Of a DNA stretch of 64,000 bases, positions 1 to 8,900 are shown piece after piece. The position numbers and the translations under genes are program-made. The notes beneath the pieces were generated by a model, which did no database searches, was not told the origin of the DNA, and was given only the letters and a program-made list of their open reading frames with translations. Within the stretch, counting starts at the first letter, position 1, and each line of letters begins with the position of its first letter. Origin of the DNA: Aspidapion aeneum (Eukaryota > Arthropoda > Insecta > Coleoptera > Brentidae). The DNA lies in contig OY755046.1 in assembly GCA_963576565.1 (NCBI GenBank), forward strand, positions 60,305,471-60,369,470, written 5' to 3'.

Positions 1-340
1 TTGTGTTGTTTTTTCCGTTGATGACGATGGTAAAAACAGAAAGAAAATTAAATGACGCCTAGGTGAGTTATGGCAAAAAACACATTTTTTTTAAAATGGG
101 ACAACCGGTATACAGTAACGCCAATAAGCAAAAAAATTGGCTTTAAACAAAAATTGTTCTATAACTTCTTCTTTTAAAGTCAAAAATAACAAAGTTATTA
201 ACAACCTTTGTGCATATATAACGTAGAGAGATTTATTTAGATTTTAAGGTGTTTAAATATCATAATTCCCTCTGCTATTACGGCTACACTGAGGTTACCA
301 TAGAAACATATGCATTTATCATAATGTAGTAAAGCACACG
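1..340. other. AT-rich intergenic sequence
   Basis: I see no gene, repeat end or long reading frame with protein-like composition here. It is about two-thirds A+T. Confidence 0.5.
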
Positions 341-379
341 GCCAATACATGATCAGTGTTTAATGTTGGCCCCACCTAC

Positions 380-2240
380 TAACCCATTCATAATTTTGTC
401 TTGCCGGGCGGGGCCAACGATTATACACTAGACAGGATTGCTCAGTTTGCCGAATCTGTCTGCAATCGATGTTCAAGGTCAAACTCGCTGTTACGTCACC
501 ACTTGTGCTGGGCAGAAAGCGCGCCTATCGTTATATTGGATTTTATGTGCTTTTAGAGCTATTTTCTTTATGCAAATTAAATTTTATGCAAAATTGAGGC
601 ATTGTACATTTAAAAATATTATCTTTACAAGGATGATAAATGATTTTATATTTGAAATATCTGTTAAATAAATTAAATTTAAATACTTAAAGTGAAAAAA
701 AAACTACACATAATGTAGTACCTATACAGGGTTTCCCATAACTTAGGGGCCATAGGCCAACAGGTGATAGATGAGGTCATGTCTGATAAAAAAGTTCCTA
801 TAATGCATGGGTCAAAACTTTGTAGAGATACAGAGCATCAAAATTGGCAATTTTTTAAACTTTTTTGATAATAACTTTTTCAAAAAACGCAGTAAAAACA
901 TGAAATTGGGTAAAGTCGTGTATCAGAACAAGAGCAATAAATTGAAATAACACTTATTTTGAAAAAAAATTGTCGGTCAATTTTTTTTAGAAAAAACAAT
1001 TTTTTTGGTATAAACTTTTATAAATGCCATATTAAACGCAATGTTTTTTTTAATATTTTTTGTTCATAAAAACAAGCCTTTAGCGACACATAATAATAAA
1101 TAAAATATTATTGATATTTTTTAAAAGAATAAGTAGGTAGGTAAGCAAAAATTAATTTTAAAAAAAATTATTATTTTTTATACATTTTTGGAGGTAATTT
1201 TGATAGCCTGTATCTTCTTAACTTGTAACTTTATTAAAAAAAAGGAGTATCAAATTTTTGATTCACAATTAGCTGAGTATTCAGCTGTATGTGATAGATT
1301 TTCTTTTTTTGCAAAAGCCTTTTTCCCCCACTCCTCTAACATTAAAAATCCTATATCTTAAAAACAGATATGTGTTGACCCCATGTTATATAAACTTTTT
1401 TTTCGGAAATAATCTCTCTCACCTCTATCACCTGCTGCACTATGGCCCCCAAGTTATGGGACACCCTGTATAATTTGTCCAATTGTTTTAAAAGTATGTA
1501 AAGAAATTATTTTGCGATAATAGTTAAAAACGGAATTATAGGTAGACGAAAAATTTATTGATTTATTCAAAAACGGAAAAGCACAAATATTGTTCTTAAC
1601 AAATAGACAAAAACAAAGAGACAAAAATGCACATAATGTATAGTTTAATTATTACAACCGCTTTTTAAAGCATGTTAAGAGATTATTAATTAGATAATTA
1701 AAAAACGGGAATATAGAACATAAAAAAAGTATTTATTATTACATTTTTACAAAAAAAACAGAAAAGTATAGATACATACAATAAATTAAAAATATTAATA
1801 TAAATAATAATATTTAATTTAGAAAAATATTCCTTTTCAATTCACAACCTTTCGTAATGTTCTTGATAGATATTATTAAACAAGAAGCCCATTTGCTGAG
1901 AAAATCGTGGCCGTTTTTTTTATGCTGTAAACAAACGTTCTTCTCTGTCTTGAATCGAATTTTTACACACTGTTAACAAACCAAACGTGAAAATGTTTAT
2001 TTATATGTCTTTTCTAAGTAGCACTGCACTGAAACAATCCAAAAAACGAAACTATTGAGCGAAATATCAACAAAACTCTTTTGAAAATACGAATAACAAC
2101 ATATACAACAAACGCAAACAAAGGATTTAGCACCAGTGGTGACGTCACGCCGCTCTCCTCACCCCGCACAATTTGTTAACACAGGTTAAATGGAACTAAG
2201 CAGTCCTTTATGTCTATAGTCCTTGGGGCGGGGCTGCGTT
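380..2240. repeat. Possible inverted-end element holding a MITE
   Basis: A block near 400-540 (gggcggggcc, then ttacgtcaccacttgtgctg) is loosely repeated in reverse near 2110-2235 (caccagtggtgacgtcacgc, then ggggcggggc). The likeness is clear only in short runs, so this may be the decayed frame of one older transposon. The CAGGG-ended element at 727-1468 sits inside. The rest is AT-rich with no coding sign. Confidence 0.3.
727..1468. mobile_element. CAGGG-ended MITE, 742 bp, TA duplication
   Basis: The left end CAGGGTTTCCCATAACTTAG matches the reverse complement of the right end (CAGGGTGTCCCATAACTTGG), and similarity runs on through ggccata and caggtgatag for about 55 bp. Both sides are flanked by TA, as for mariner-type transposition. 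There is no coding sequence. The terminus CAGGGTG is shared with the element at 53588-62697 and the palindrome at 38378-39801. Confidence 0.8.
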
Positions 2241-2444
2241 CACAATAATTTTTAGAAATGAGGTGGTTATGAAACCGAAGTAAAAAGCTCTATTCTGCAA
2301 AAATATACTGATGACATCTATTCCACCATTCTAGAACCCGAGCAAAGTGAGTGCCATAAGATTTTAAAGCATTATAAAAAGACACTTTACACATTTCATT
2401 TTGTTTAAAATTAAAATTAGATTTTCACCGTGATTTCGGGGATA

Positions 2445-2509
2445 GCACAATTAGCCGCGGTCATTTTGCCGCCGTACAATTCGCCGCGGCAACTATTCGC
2501 CGCAAGAAT
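2445..2509. repeat. Short CGCCG-motif repeat cluster
   Basis: Four spaced copies of an att-gCCGCgg type motif (ttagccgcgg, ttgccgccg, ttcgccgcgg, ttcgccgca) stand in AT-rich DNA. It looks like a decayed minisatellite; no function is suggested. Confidence 0.5.
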
Positions 2510-2659
2510 TTTTGTCTGATGTTATTGACATTTGTTAAAACAGTTTAATTTAGCTTGACTCTGTGTGTTTGTTTATTTCTTTGTTTATGACAATATTTTT
2601 TGTTACGGAAACTTTCTTAATTATAACCACTTAATACAATTTTTGACTCAAATAAAAAA

Positions 2660-2880
2660 AAACGCGGACCCTCAGCACCAGGAAGTTTTAAGTTTAATAT
2701 GCCATTTTTAATCCGCCATTTTAAACTTTTTAAGTTTGATTCAAAAAATCTATTGGTTTATAAATAAGAAAATCTGCCATTTCGGATCCGTATAAGTTTG
2801 AGTTTAAAGTCATAATCAGCCAGGTACCCTTAACAATCCAATGTTCCAAATTTGATACTTATCGGTATTCAAATAAAATC
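2660..2880. repeat. Degenerate CCGCCATTTT repeats, left block
   Basis: The block has loosely repeated units with atccgccatttt, aagtttgattcaaaaa and atcggtttataaataag. The same family continues at 5046-5460, so the retroelement in between appears to have inserted into this field. Confidence 0.6.
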
Positions 2881-2896
2881 AGAGAATTTAGAACCA

Positions 2897-3194
2897 ATGC
2901 CATCTACTTCACAAATGGTTGGACACATGTTGAAGAATGAACATAATGAAATAATTTTAAAAGTTGCTCCAGTAATTTTGAAAACAGATACAAAAGAAAT
3001 ACAAACTTAATGCAGTTTTTGATGAAGGCTTAACAATAAGTTTAATTGACGAAGATTTAGCAACATCGCTTGGTTTAAATTGTCCTAAAAAATGTCTAAA
3101 TTTAAGATGGACAGACAAAAATACAAATAAACAGACATTTTCAACTTTAGTCAACTTTATAATATCCAATACCCTGGATGAAGAGTTTTTCCAA
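2897..3194 (+). pseudogene. Pao-type aspartic protease, N-terminal part, frameshifted
   Basis: An ATG frame at 2897 reads KVAPVILKTDTKEIQT and stops at 3010. From 3009 another frame, one base on, continues with AVFDEGLTISLIDEDLA and LNLRWTDKN, and this frame runs without a stop into the ATG at 3195. The DEG-x-x-x-LID-LG pattern and the L-W-T block are typical of the DUF1758/Pao peptidase. A one-base shift separates the halves. A translational frameshift is possible, but simple decay is likelier. Confidence 0.75.
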
Positions 3195-4787
3195 ATGAAT
3201 GATGTTTATACAATCCCAGACATGGACCTTCCAGTTCAAAATATTAGTTTGAAGTCACTACAAAACGTAAACTTGATTGATTTAAATGGAGCCCACCCTA
3301 AAATTTTAATAGGCCAAGATCACGCTGACCTTATTACGACAAGACATTTGATAGAAGGTCCGCAAAATTCTCCAATATTGTCTTACACCAAGTTAGGTTG
3401 GATAGTGCACGGAAAGTCAGGAATTTTTAACGGTCACCTAGATATCAATTTACACGTCAGAGTGGAAGAAAAATCTGAAGAACTACAATCTGTCTTGTCA
3501 GAAAAAACTTATTTTATAAACCAGAACAATGAATTTGAAACGATAGTACGTCATCTTGAACAAGAGAAATGTGATTTTGAAGAGAAAATTGAAGAACTGG
3601 GTGAAACTCAAATTGAACAGCAATCAATACTTAAAGAGAAAATTACAGAAAATACGAAATTAGTGAATGAAAACCAGGAATTGTCAGATATACCAAAAGA
3701 AAAATGTTTGCTTAAAAATAAAAATGAACAGCTAAAGTTAGACAGTAACAAGTTTGAAAAAGATTTGGAAATTGTAAAACAACAGTTAGAAAATCTGTTG
3801 TTGGAAAAATCATTGGTTGTAGAAGAAAATGTTACACATTTAGCAAGTTTGAAGTTAGTATTTGAAGAAAAATCAAGATTATTGCAAGACAAGTCTGAAA
3901 TTCTAGAAAATCTCCAAAAAGTTAAAAACGAGAAAAATAAGGTGTTGAGAAATTCGAAGTCTTTCGAGAAAGAACGAAATTACTTAAAATGTACGTTGGA
4001 TGTTGTTAATAAAGCAAAAATGGAATTGTTAAGTAAGTGTGACGAATTAGAACAAAAATTCAACAAAGAAAAAGAGATTAAAAAACTATGTGAAAAAGTC
4101 GATTTAAGAAATGAACTATTAGTGATAAAGCAAGAAAAAGAAAAATTTTTACAAAATTGTAAAGATAGTCAAAAGGGGACAAAAGAGCTTGAACATCAGG
4201 AATTATTTATTGGACAAAACGAAGAGCTGTACGAAATGTTAGAGCGTGCCAATCAAGAAAACTCAAGGTTGACACTTGCTTTGGAGCGCCACCAGAAAGA
4301 AACTCGAAAAATCAAAAAAGAACGTATCGAAATTTTGGAAACCCGAACTAGTATTACGAAGCAAACTGAGAAAAACTTGCTAAAGGCGCACGAAAGCTCC
4401 GTTGAGGCAAAAAACGACATGTTAAAACAGATTGAAGATTTGAAGTTGCAGCTGGAAAAAGAGAAAGAAGCGTATGCGGCAGTTGTTGCTAGCAATTCCA
4501 AGAGCGAAGTTGAGAATGTCAATTTAAGGAAAATCATTGAAAAACGCAATTCCCAACTACAAGCCAGTCAAGTAAAGGAAGCATACGAAAGGATGTTGGA
4601 AGAAAATAAGTTACAAACGAAAGTCGACACGTTCAAATACAAAAGGTCACTAGACAGAGACAGAGATAAATTTATCAGCTTAATAAAGAAAGAAATGGAC
4701 GACGGAGAGGAATATGACGAAAAGCTGGAGAATATGAAGGATGATAAGATGTTAAAACCAGTAATGGAGAATACCGGGCTCCAGTAG
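3195..4787 (+). CDS. Chimeric frame: Pao protease C-terminal part plus long coiled coil
   Basis: The 530-residue frame begins as the C-terminal part of a Pao peptidase: residues 30-75 hold DLNGAHPKILIGQDHADLI and TKLGWIVHGK, the usual end of that domain. From about residue 95 to 505 it is an uninterrupted, charged heptad-like coiled coil rich in E, K, L, N and Q (for example LEQEKCDFEEKIEELGE, LERANQENSRLTLALERHQK), closing with an acidic tail. I do not recognise a specific cellular parent. There are no introns and no stops across 1.6 kb, while the flanking retroelement pieces are decayed. The frame stays open upstream to 3009, so the true start is unclear. Function unknown; a self-associating structural protein would be the plain guess. 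Confidence 0.8.
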   Translation: MNDVYTIPDMDLPVQNISLKSLQNVNLIDLNGAHPKILIGQDHADLITTRHLIEGPQNSPILSYTKLGWIVHGKSGIFNGHLDINLHVRVEEKSEELQSVLSEKTYFINQNNEFETIVRHLEQEKCDFEEKIEELGETQIEQQSILKEKITENTKLVNENQELSDIPKEKCLLKNKNEQLKLDSNKFEKDLEIVKQQLENLLLEKSLVVEENVTHLASLKLVFEEKSRLLQDKSEILENLQKVKNEKNKVLRNSKSFEKERNYLKCTLDVVNKAKMELLSKCDELEQKFNKEKEIKKLCEKVDLRNELLVIKQEKEKFLQNCKDSQKGTKELEHQELFIGQNEELYEMLERANQENSRLTLALERHQKETRKIKKERIEILETRTSITKQTEKNLLKAHESSVEAKNDMLKQIEDLKLQLEKEKEAYAAVVASNSKSEVENVNLRKIIEKRNSQLQASQVKEAYERMLEENKLQTKVDTFKYKRSLDRDRDKFISLIKKEMDDGEEYDEKLENMKDDKMLKPVMENTGLQ

Positions 4788-4831
4788 TCAATGTTTGCCC
4801 CATAAATAAATTAGAATTAACAGAAGAGTAG
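4769..4831 (+). pseudogene. Remnant of Pao pol C-terminus
   Basis: In the frame next to the coiled-coil stop, 21 codons read EYRAPVVNVCPINKLELTEE and end in TAG. The R-P-V-V-x-x-CP pattern is how Pao polyproteins end; the intact element at 54659 ends with RPVVKLCPL. This places the coiled coil inside the former pol gene. Confidence 0.65.
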
Positions 4832-4850
4832 TAATCTTCAAGAGAAGATT

Positions 4851-5046
4851 ACTGAGGGGAGAAGTGTTAGAAAGTCTCCTGTTATATTTTGTGTTTGGTA
4901 TTTATATTGTACCTGTTTTGTCAGATTGTTTTTAAGAATTTTGATTTTGATAGTTGTCAATAGAGAAAAAAGTTTTAATCAAATTGTTTTTTATAGTTTA
5001 AAACAGTTTTTGGTATATATAGAATTTATAGAATAATAGAAATATT
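4851..5046 (+). repeat. Polypurine tract and probable 3' LTR
   Basis: The run gaggggagaag is followed at once by TGTTAGAAAGTCTCC, the expected order of a polypurine tract and an LTR start. The far end of the LTR is not defined, because no second copy is present; I placed it where the CCGCCATTTT repeats resume. Confidence 0.5.
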
Positions 5047-5460
5047 TACAATCGGTTTATAAATGAAAAAATTGTCCATTTTGTAAGTTTAAAAACAAGG
5101 GAGTCCGCCATTTTGATTTTTTAAAAGTTTATGGTAAATATGGTATAATCAGCTACCTTAAAAACCCAAAAATTCCGAAGTTGATACATATCGGTTTATA
5201 AGTGATAAGGTCCGCCATTTTGGATCCGATGTTGATATTTTAAGTTTGAATCAAAAATTGTACTGTGATCTTAAGAACTACAAAGTTTCCAGTTTGAGGC
5301 AAATCGGTTTATAAATAAAAAAATCCGCAATTTCGGACCCGCCATGTTGATTTTTTTAGGTTTGACTTAAAAATTGGATTGACTGACCTTAAGCACGCGA
5401 AGTTTTTGAGGCAAATCGGTTTATAAATAAGAAAAGTCGCCAGTTTGGATTCGCCATTTT
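5047..5460. repeat. Degenerate CCGCCATTTT repeats, right block
   Basis: At least four loose units carry caaatcggtttataaat, gtccgccattttggat and gttgattttttaagtttga, about 80-110 bp apart. It belongs to the same family as 2660-2880. Confidence 0.65.
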
Positions 5461-5958
5461 AATTTTCTTTGTGATACCACAAGAACACTATCACTACCAA
5501 TTAACACAGTTGTAAAACAAATAAATAGACAAATATACGAAATTGCCAATGCCAAAAAACCATAAAAAATATTGTAAAAGCAAATTGGAACGCACCCTAA
5601 ATAAAACAAGTGAAGCAATGTAGCACAGCCTTCGTAAACTAACGAGCCACGAACCAGAAGAAACGGCAACACAGCAGGTGGTCCGATCATTTTCGTCCAC
5701 GTCCGTCGCCCACCACGCTAGTTACTGGCCGTTTCCGCGCAGATAATGTTTTTATTTAACTTTTAGTTTATTTCAAATCGCGTTACCAAATAAAAAAACT
5801 CTCCTGGTTTTAGTGAGATGTGTGGTGAACTTAAAATTATATTACCTACTTAATAAAAGCTGTGTAAAAAAGACCTTTTGTACACCGGTAATAAGTGAGG
5901 TTAGATGTTTGTTTTTGTTTGGAATTTTTGGTCTGTTTTTTCTTTTTAAATTTTAAAC

Positions 5959-6345
5959 ATGCCGCGAAAGTGTTGTGTACCCGGTTGCAAAAGTAACGAT
6001 GTATCTATGATTAATGAAGAGGGTCACCAAACAACTTTTAGCTTCCCAAAAGAAAATGACCTAAAAAATGCTTGGCTTCAGGCCACACACAGAGAAGATT
6101 ATGTTGTGACTGCATCTTTAGTGGTTTGTTGGAAACATTTTGACAAAAGTGACGTTGTTAGAACCGAGATAATTAGGGAAAAAGAGGGAGTACAAAAGGA
6201 GGTGCCACTAACATTCCCTAAGTTAAACAATGGGGCAATACCTCGGCTATTTGAATCTCAACCTGAGTATATGTCAAACCCCAAACCTCCAGTAAGAGAA
6301 AATCCTGATGACAGTCGAAAAAAAATTGAAGAAAGGGAGGCTATG
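5959..6345 (+). pseudogene. THAP-domain protein, truncated by LINE insertion
   Basis: The frame starts MPRKCCVPGCKSND and has the C2CH zinc module: C-x4-C at residues 5 and 10 and C-x2-H in VVCWKHF, plus AIPRLF, which matches the AVPTIF-type box that closes THAP domains. THAP domains bind DNA and are common in transposases. After about residue 130 (REAMEIYINI) the frame enters LINE reverse transcriptase sequence, so the original C-terminus is lost. The reading frame closes at 6399. Confidence 0.8.
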
Positions 6346-7140
6346 GAAATATATATAAATATATATTGCGTTTATAGACTTCAAAAAAGCTTTCGATAGC
6401 ATTGAGCACTGGACAGTAAAAGATCTTTAATTAATAGCCGAATAGTTCACAGATATACAGTCTTAATTGCCAATATATATAGTGAAGCAACAACATCAAG
6501 GAACCAAGCCAATCCGACGAGAAGAGGTGTCAGCGGTGACACAATATTCCCTAAATTATTTAACCAGACCCTAGAAGATGCTTTTAAATGCTTAGATTGG
6601 GAAGAAATAGGCATCAAAGTAAACGGACAATTCTGAACCACCAAGATATGCTGATAATATCAATCAATATAAAAGAAAATAGAACAAGTAGAGGAATATA
6701 TAGGACCTGCTGAAATCAAGAGACAAGTAAGATTGGCCTGGGCAGCATTCGGTAAATTAAGCTACATACTAAGAAATACAAAATATCCTCAGTACCTCAA
6801 AAAGAAAGTGTATAACCAATGTATCCTTCCTGGACTTACCTATGAATCCCAGACCTGGACACTTACAAAATCAAACATGGATAAGGTAACAAAAGCCCAA
6901 AGATCAATGGAAAGACAAATGTTACATGTAAAGCTAACAGATAGAAAAAGGAACGAATAGATAAGAAATAAAACAAAAGTAAGGGATGTCAGAGCAGAAG
7001 TAGCAAAGTTAAAATGGAAATTTGCCGGTCATAATATCAGACAGAAAGACGATTGATGGAACAAATGTATTGTAAACTGGAGAACTTGGCCAAAGATGGA
7101 TTGAAGAAGGCTAAATAGAATAGATAGAGATAAAACAGGG
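6345..7140 (+). mobile_element. LINE family A fragment (RTE-like)
   Basis: The fragment opens inside reverse transcriptase (YINIYCVYR region, then [10 protein letters not shown]), has many stops, and later keeps an open piece at 6733-6960 with [20 protein letters not shown]. It ends with a gatagaga-type tail. The related copies at 18.5, 20.4, 33.5 and 35.4 kb define the family. I call it RTE-like from the motifs. Confidence 0.8.
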
Positions 7141-7689
7141 TAAGTTCATTTAAAGTTTAAATTAACATGTTACCACTTAAACTAGATTCATAGTTCTGTA
7201 AAGTAAGCAGTCAGACATAACAAAATATCCCACAAACATCCTGTTGTTCAAACTTGACAGTAATAACTTAGCAGTAAGAAAGGAACAATTTTTATTTCTT
7301 ACTGCTCACTTCATACTGCTTACTTCACGGTACTATGAATCAAACTTTAGGGTTGTTTTCACAAATTGTTTAAAAGTAATTTATCTTCTATCTGTTTATT
7401 CTAGGTTTTGTTACATATTTTTTAACATGATTAATGGCCACTGATATTTATTTCCAAATGTTTTGTTTGTCTTTAAAAATTAAATGTAACACGCCTAGAC
7501 ACAGTTTATTAGTTTTTACAAAAAAAAAATACAAAATCGCCAAACTACAATCAAAACAAATAGCAGATGTTTATATCTCCCCATGTATATATCGGCCCAC
7601 CAGCCGGCCAATTTGCGATGTTGCCTTTTCTGGTTCGTGGCTCGTTAGTTTACGAAGGCTGCGAATGTAGCCCACATGTTCTCCTACTT

Positions 7690-8490
7690 CATCCCCACTT
7701 CCAAAATTAGAAAGAGACATGTCTCAACAACAAAAAAGGCAAGTGTATGAATCACTTCGGATATCTAGGCTTTGGAGATCTTTGTTAACAACTTTCCTAA
7801 GCATAGGGGACACGGGCTTTGGTTTTTAAATCTAGCCAAAGCTGTGTGTCTTTGTTTAAAAAATCTTTTTTTTTGCCTCTAGGAGAAAAGGTTAAAAAAC
7901 AACTTTACAACAGCTCTAAAAATAACGAAGTAAGCAGTAGTGCCGACTTAACTTTTAACACCCCGTATTATATGACATTTAATGCTTCTAATAGCATTTT
8001 TAGATAAGTAGAGTATTTTTTTATTCTCATTGCAATTTTTTATTTTTGTATTTGTGCCCATATTTTAGATAATGATATATTTTTAAATGATAAAATGATC
8101 TATTTTAGCTTTTTTAAGATTAGTTATAAATAGTGGAACTATATTTTTACCAAAGTTTCAGAAAAAATAAACCGATACGTCTATGTTCTCAAAAACAAAC
8201 GTTTTTTTTTTCCAAGTCACATAACCCGATTTTACAGACGGGGTATTTTTTTATCCAGTCCTTTTGTCCCTTAGAATGGCTATTCTATACGCGATGCTTG
8301 AAGCCAGGACCCCTTTTAATTATTATTATTATGTCTTTATTTCGTAATTTTTTAAATAAATAACAATACATTCCAATTAGCTACTACAAAAAGAAAAAAC
8401 AAATTACGAAAAAGGCGAAATTCAGTGCACACTTGCAGTGATGCAAGAGATTACTGATCACTTTAACCTAATTCTTAATGTTCCTTTTTA
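7690..8490. other. Unassigned AT-rich sequence
   Basis: No gene or clear repeat end is visible. Short open frames here have no recognisable domain and are AT-driven. Confidence 0.4.
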
Positions 8491-8900
8491 CTAAGTGTTG
8501 ACAGTTAACTGTTTCGTCCTTATGAGACTCCTCAGAACACTGCTTGGTCAATGTGACACCCTTGCGAAGCTAATTAGACGGTTTTGTGAGTGAGAAACCC
8601 CTCGCAAGAAGCGCCATCTTCCGAGATATGAGAGAAACTAGAACAAGAGCAGGAGAAAAAAAAACTGCTATAAATATCGATCAATGAAAAGATCGATTGC
8701 AAAAAAAAGGAAACCATCCGTAACCTACGACAGCTCTTCTGTCTTTCAGGCCAGAGCAACGCTGATTAGCGTTTTACCCGCCATCAGACGCGAGCGTCAA
8801 TCAGCGGAATTTTTAAGCCAAATAATACTAACAAACGTAAAATTTAGTACCCGTGAATTTAAAAATCAAACAAAGTTTTCGCTACGTCACTACATTATTT
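8490..8900. repeat. Partial copy of the 43-kb foldback element
   Basis: From gtgttgacagttaactg through acactgcttggtcaatgtga and on to the block with tctttcaggccagagcaacg, this matches 43312-43660 in the same order. It has half of the terminal repeat plus the interior and lacks the second arm. Confidence 0.7.

Larger units (their letters stand above)
2881..5046 (+). mobile_element. BEL/Pao-type retroelement remnant carrying a coiled-coil frame
   Basis: In order there are: a Pao-type protease in two frames (2897-3470), a 430-residue coiled coil in frame with it, a 21-codon remnant of the pol C-terminus in another frame (4769-4831), a purine tract (gaggggagaag), and a sequence starting TGTTAGAA that I read as the start of the 3' LTR (4865). 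No gag, reverse transcriptase, RNase H or integrase is visible and no 5' LTR was found. Both sides run into the same CCGCCATTTT repeat family. The limits are approximate. Confidence 0.75.
5465..7690 (+). mobile_element. THAP-domain DNA transposon remnant, split by a LINE
   Basis: Inverted sequences at about 5615-5675 and 7610-7672 share an almost identical run (ggttcgtggctcgttagttt) reading inward from opposite ends. They enclose a THAP-domain frame at 5959 and a LINE fragment at 6345-7140. The arrangement fits a THAP-encoding DNA transposon (P-element or Kolobok type), but its catalytic domain is missing. Outer limits are approximate. Confidence 0.5.

Noticed and set aside
438..671. A 77-codon plus-strand frame
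   Set aside because: No recognisable domain, and it lies across a probable transposon end.
3608..4549. Minus-strand Ser/Phe-rich frames opposite the coiled coil
   Set aside because: They are reverse-strand mirrors of E/K-rich codons and not separate genes.
5421..5700. Hydrophobic minus-strand frames as the missing alpha-2/delta anchor exon
   Set aside because: They overlap the inverted end of the THAP transposon, which is repeated at 7610-7672, and lack a matching acceptor that I could defend.
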